Source: an uncultured Petrimonas sp. (lineage in GTDB: Bacteria; Bacteroidota; Bacteroidia; Bacteroidales; Dysgonomonadaceae). Taken from it: 9,613 bases of DNA. A model generated the notes under the pieces. That model made no database searches. It saw only the letters and a list, made by a program, of their open reading frames with translations, and was not told where the DNA came from. Where the stretch lies: assembly GCA_934621705.1 (NCBI GenBank), contig CAKTUP010000079.1, forward strand, positions 1 through 9,613, written 5' to 3'. Positions 6,576 through 9,613 of the stretch are shown one piece after another. How positions within the stretch are numbered: the stretch's first letter is position 1; every line of letters begins with the position of its first letter. Both the position numbers and the translations under genes were made by a program.

Positions 6576-6603
6576 AACTCGCATCCAGCACCCCGCACCG
6601 CAC
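6576..6603 (-). repeat. Four opposed degenerate copies of the same 7-bp repeat
   Basis: Read on the minus strand from 6603 the units are GTGCGGT, GCGGGGT, GCTGGAT and GCGAGTT. In the same rotation the plus-strand array at 6423-6464 contains GCGAGTT and GCGGGTT, so this is the same motif, more decayed and inverted. It starts 3 bp after the uvrA stop codon. Confidence 0.55.
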
Positions 6604-6606
6604 AAG

Positions 6607-9429
6607 TCATTTCAATTCTTCCTTCAAATACTTCGCCGTGTAGCTGTTTTCATTTTTGATAATCTCTTCCGGTGTGCCGGTTGCCAGCACATTTCCGCCC
6701 TTTTCGCCACCTTCGGGGCCGAGATCGATAATGTAATCGGCACATTTGATAATGTCGAGATTATGTTCGATAACGATAACCGTATTTCCTTTGTCCACCA
6801 GTTTGTTCAACACGCCCAGCAGTATGCGGATATCTTCGAAATGCAAGCCGGTTGTTGGCTCATCCAACACGTAAAGTGTGTTTCCCGTATCGGTTCGGGC
6901 GAGTTCGCTGGAGAGTTTCACGCGCTGGCTTTCGCCGCCCGATAGCGTGGTGGACGATTGCCCCAGTTTGATATAACCCAATCCCACTTCCTGCAACACT
7001 TTTATTTTGTGCAAAATATTGGGCACGTTTTCGAAAAAGTCAACTGCTTCGTTAATCGACATATTCAGCACGTCGGCAATGGATTTTCCTTTGAACCGCA
7101 CTTCCAGCGTTTCACGATTGTATCTTTTGCCGTGGCACTCTTCGCACGGAACCATTACATCGGGCAGGAAATTCATCTCCAGTGTTTTGTATCCGTTTCC
7201 GCCGCAGGTTTCGCAGCGTCCGCCTTTCACGTTAAACGAGAACCGGCCGGGTTTGTAGCCGCGGATTTTTGCTTCGGGCATACCCGCGAACAGCGTTCGG
7301 ATATCACTGAAAACGCCCGTGTAAGTGGCCGGATTGGATCGCGGTGTCCGCCCGATGGGAGATTGGTCAACGCTCACCACTTTATCCACGTTTTTTATAC
7401 CGTGCACTTCTTTGTAGGGCATGGGATCTTTGAGCGAGCGGTAGAACTTCTGGCTCAAAATCGGTTGCAGCGTTTCGTTGATAAGCGTGGATTTCCCGCT
7501 TCCCGATACGCCCGTAACGCAAATAAATGTCCCAAGTGGAAACTCAACGGTAACGTTTTTCAGGTTGTTGCCCGCGGCTCCTTCAATAATCAGCGACTTG
7601 CCGTTTCCTTTGCGGCGGTTTTCGGGGATTTTTATTTCGATCTTTCCGTTCAAGTAGTTGGACGTGAGTGTATTCTTTTTGAGCATTTCATCGGGAGTGC
7701 CTTCGAAAACCACTTCGCCGCCTTTTTGCCCGGCAAACGGCCCCATATCCACCACGTAATCCGATGCGAGCATCATATCTTTGTCGTGTTCCACCACTAC
7801 AACGGAATTACCGGAATCGCGCAGTTTCTTCAGCGAATCAATCAAGCGGTGATTATCGCGCTGATGCAACCCGATGCTGGGTTCATCCAAAATATACAAT
7901 ACGTTTACCAGTTGCGAACCGATTTGCGTAGCAAGCCTGATGCGCTGGCTCTCGCCGCCCGACAGCGATGCCGATGCACGAGAGAGCGAAAGATATCCCA
8001 GCCCCACATCGATAAGGAAGCGCAACCGCGAAAGAATTTCCTTTTTTATCTCTTCGGCAATAAGCCGTTGTTTTTCCGAAACGTGATCTTCGGCATCCAC
8101 AAACCAGTCGTAGAGTTGTTGGATGTCCATCGCGGCAAGTTCGGCGATGTTTTTATCGTTTATTTTGAAATGAAGGGCTTCGCGGTTAAGCCGCTGCCCG
8201 TTGCATTCGGGACAAACCGAAGTGGAAATGAACTGCCCCGCCCATTTTTGCGCGGTTGCCGACGCGTCGTCGTCCTGCTGCATATCGATGTACTTGGCAA
8301 TTCCTTCGTAACTGACCATATAGTTGGAGTTGCCCAACGATTCGTTTTTGATTTTCAATCGCTCGTCGGTTCCGTAAATGATTTCATCGATGGCATCCTG
8401 CGGAATGTCTTGTATGGGTGTTTGCAGCGTTACGCCGTATTTTTCGCATATTGCGGCAATTTGCCAGAAAAACAGGTTGCTCTTTTCTTTTCCCAGCGGA
8501 ACGATACCGCCTTTGGCAATGCTGATGGACGGATCAGGAATAATTTTGTCGGTATCTATTTTATCGATTGTGCCGATGCCTTTGCATTTGGGGCAGGCGC
8601 CCAGCGGCGAGTTGAACGAAAAATTGTGCGGAGCGGGTTCGTTGTACGACAATCCGGTGGTTGGACACATCAATTCGCGGCTGTAGTGGCGCACTTCATC
8701 GGAATCGACATCTTGGATGAGTATCAATCCCGAACCTTGCTTCATCGCCGTTCGAACGCTCGATTTCAACTTGTCCTCAAACTTGTTGGACACGATAAGT
8801 TTGTCCACCAACACTTCGATGCTGTGGTTTTTATATCGGTCCACCTTCATTCCCGGCAGGATTTCGCGGATTTCACCGTCCACACGAACGCTTAAAAATC
8901 CTTTTTTTCGGATTTGCTCGAACAATTCCTTGTAATGCCCTTTTCTGTTTCGCACAACGGGAGCGAGGATGTAGATTTTTTTACCGATGTAGCGGGTTAA
9001 AATCAAATCGAGGATTTGTTCTTCGGTGTATTTCACCATTTTTTCGCCCGTGATGTACGAAAAGGCATCTCCCGCACGGGCATAAAGCAGGCGCAGGAAA
9101 TCGTAAATTTCGGTGGTGGTGCCCACGGTGGAGCGCGGATTTTTGTTGGTGGTTTTTTGTTCGATGGAGATAACGGGGCTAAGTCCGGTTATTTTATCCA
9201 CATCGGGACGTTCCATTTTGCTCAAAAATCCGCGGGCGTAAGCCGAGAATGTTTCGATATAACGCCGCTGCCCTTCGGCAAAAACGGTGTCGAAAGCGAG
9301 CGACGATTTTCCGCTGCCGCTCAGTCCGGTGATTACCGTAAGCGAGTCGCGCGGAATGGTTACGTCTATATTTTTGAGGTTGTGTACGCGAGCGCCGTAC
9401 ACGTTTATTACTTCTGTATCTTTGGTCAT
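6607..9429 (-). CDS. uvrA: Excinuclease ABC subunit A
   Basis: Damage-sensing ATPase of nucleotide excision repair; a UvrA dimer finds lesions and loads UvrB. The 940-residue length from the ATG at 9429 is normal. It has two ABC modules. First: Walker A GLSGSGKS (35-42), signature SLSGGESQR (488-496), Walker B LYILDEP (511-517). Second: Walker A GVSGSGKS (640-647), signature TLSGGESQR (828-836), Walker B LYVLDEP (852-858). The zinc site in the second module is intact (C739, C742, C762, C765). The first has C255, C279 and C282, but the CPxC of E. coli is CPTT here, with T258 replacing a cysteine. A further C406-P-E-C409-NGQRLN motif is present. The frame extends to a TTG at 9507, but a promoter -7 box lies at 9459-9452 inside that extension and the usual N-terminus ([16 protein letters not shown]) fits the ATG. 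It appears to be a single-gene unit. Confidence 0.97.
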   Translation of the reverse strand: MTKDTEVINVYGARVHNLKNIDVTIPRDSLTVITGLSGSGKSSLAFDTVFAEGQRRYIETFSAYARGFLSKMERPDVDKITGLSPVISIEQKTTNKNPRSTVGTTTEIYDFLRLLYARAGDAFSYITGEKMVKYTEEQILDLILTRYIGKKIYILAPVVRNRKGHYKELFEQIRKKGFLSVRVDGEIREILPGMKVDRYKNHSIEVLVDKLIVSNKFEDKLKSSVRTAMKQGSGLILIQDVDSDEVRHYSRELMCPTTGLSYNEPAPHNFSFNSPLGACPKCKGIGTIDKIDTDKIIPDPSISIAKGGIVPLGKEKSNLFFWQIAAICEKYGVTLQTPIQDIPQDAIDEIIYGTDERLKIKNESLGNSNYMVSYEGIAKYIDMQQDDDASATAQKWAGQFISTSVCPECNGQRLNREALHFKINDKNIAELAAMDIQQLYDWFVDAEDHVSEKQRLIAEEIKKEILSRLRFLIDVGLGYLSLSRASASLSGGESQRIRLATQIGSQLVNVLYILDEPSIGLHQRDNHRLIDSLKKLRDSGNSVVVVEHDKDMMLASDYVVDMGPFAGQKGGEVVFEGTPDEMLKKNTLTSNYLNGKIEIKIPENRRKGNGKSLIIEGAAGNNLKNVTVEFPLGTFICVTGVSGSGKSTLINETLQPILSQKFYRSLKDPMPYKEVHGIKNVDKVVSVDQSPIGRTPRSNPATYTGVFSDIRTLFAGMPEAKIRGYKPGRFSFNVKGGRCETCGGNGYKTLEMNFLPDVMVPCEECHGKRYNRETLEVRFKGKSIADVLNMSINEAVDFFENVPNILHKIKVLQEVGLGYIKLGQSSTTLSGGESQRVKLSSELARTDTGNTLYVLDEPTTGLHFEDIRILLGVLNKLVDKGNTVIVIEHNLDIIKCADYIIDLGPEGGEKGGNVLATGTPEEIIKNENSYTAKYLKEELK

Positions 9430-9451
9430 TTTTATTGGAAATGAGAACCTG

Positions 9452-9483
9452 CAAAGGTAGTGAAAAATTGCGATATGGAGAAA
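9452..9483 (-). promoter_or_regulatory. uvrA promoter (TTTC - 20 bp - TACCTTTG)
   Basis: On the minus strand TTTC (9483-9480) is followed after 20 bp by TACCTTTG (9459-9452), matching the Bacteroidota consensus with one mismatch in the -33 box. The -7 box ends 22 nt before the uvrA ATG. No LexA-like dyad is evident between the boxes, so SOS control is not supported by what I see. Confidence 0.65.
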
Positions 9484-9485
9484 GG

Positions 9486-9524
9486 GCGACGTGCGACGGG
9501 GTGACAAGAGACAGGGAGACGAAG
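9486..9524. repeat. Degenerate short repeat with GAC every 7-8 bp
   Basis: GAC recurs at 9488, 9495, 9503, 9510 and 9518, in units such as GCGACGGG, GTGACAAG and AGACGAAG. It lies just upstream of the uvrA -33 box. It is a low-complexity array of the same general kind as the 7-bp repeat on the other side of uvrA, but with a different unit. Confidence 0.45.
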
Positions 9525-9613
9525 TTATTTTACTAAATTGTTACAATATTGTTATTTACGCTTTTTTAACACGATTGCCTGCCGTGTTTTTCCCAATTTT
9601 GCATCTTAAAGAA
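9525..9613. other. A/T-rich window end, no gene
   Basis: It contains the 10-bp palindrome ACAATATTGT (9543-9552), a 6-bp hairpin AACACG/CGTGTT (9568-9573 with 9583-9588), and CAATTTTG at 9594-9601, one mismatch from a plus-strand TAnnTTTG box but without a -33 partner. A divergent gene could begin beyond the right edge; this cannot be decided from the window. Confidence 0.35.

Larger units (their letters stand above)
6299..6606. other. 308-bp gene-free stretch between uvrA and tpx
   Basis: No credible coding sequence is present on either strand. It contains, from left to right: an A/T-rich tpx leader with weak promoter candidates, a terminator-like A/T hairpin (6389-6420), an array of a 7-bp repeat (6423-6464), an unremarkable centre with a NotI-type GCGGCCGC palindrome and a short all-A/T hairpin (TTAAAA/TTTTAA at 6503-6518), and an opposed, degenerate array of the same 7-bp repeat (6576-6603) ending 3 bp from the uvrA stop codon. 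No strong minus-strand terminator for uvrA can be seen. Confidence 0.8.

Noticed and set aside
6299..6606. Small RNA or small protein gene in the uvrA-tpx gap
   Set aside because: No promoter-terminator pair encloses a structured segment, and short frames lack a plausible start region; the repeats explain most of the sequence.
6958..8895. 645-codon open frame on the plus strand, antisense to uvrA
   Set aside because: Its codons are exact reverse complements of uvrA codons in the same register, so it stays open simply because uvrA avoids TTA, CTA and TCA codons there. The translation is low-complexity in character, has no recognisable domain, and uvrA is certain.
1..9613. A new defence, mobile or biosynthetic system
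   Set aside because: All seven genes belong to known core or widespread families in an ordinary arrangement; no integrase, toxin-antitoxin pair, nuclease cluster or phage gene was seen on either strand.

Overview
This is a chromosomal housekeeping segment from a member of the Bacteroidota, probably the Bacteroidales; I cannot place it more finely. The evidence is: closest-looking protein types (FtsK with a GATGQGKS Walker A, UvrA with a CPTT in its first zinc site, a LolA-like protein ending in DLR), no Shine-Dalgarno-like purine tract before most starts, and three good matches to the Bacteroidota promoter -7 box TAnnTTTG. All seven genes lie on the minus strand, so transcription runs from the right edge of the window to the left.

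Reading in the direction of transcription: uvrA (excision-repair damage sensor, 9429-6607); a 308-bp gene-free stretch with inverted arrays of a 7-bp repeat; tpx (thiol peroxidase, 6298-5798) with its own terminator; a YihY/BrkB-family membrane protein (5665-4697) followed by a 72-residue DUF3185-type membrane protein (4628-4410) and a strong terminator; then a conserved-looking group ftsK (4234-1706), lolA (1578-934) and trxB (750 to beyond the left edge). ftsK and trxB each have a recognisable promoter, so this group is probably read both from ftsK onward and from an internal promoter before trxB.

The genes serve separate core functions: DNA repair (UvrA), chromosome segregation at division (FtsK), outer-membrane lipoprotein delivery (LolA), and thiol redox balance (TrxB and Tpx). 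TrxB regenerates reduced thioredoxin, which normally reduces Tpx, so these two are linked biochemically although they are in different transcription units here.

I found no defence system, phage, integrase, CRISPR array, RNA gene or new multi-gene system. What the genes do not explain is in the intergenic DNA. Three different inverted-repeat elements sit 2-4 bp behind, or overlap, the stop codons of ftsK, lolA and uvrA. One of them (1644-1703) looks like a pair of opposed REP-type hairpins with conserved 5' tags. These repeats, a dyad directly in front of the YihY/BrkB start, and the changed zinc ligand in UvrA are the points most worth a second look.
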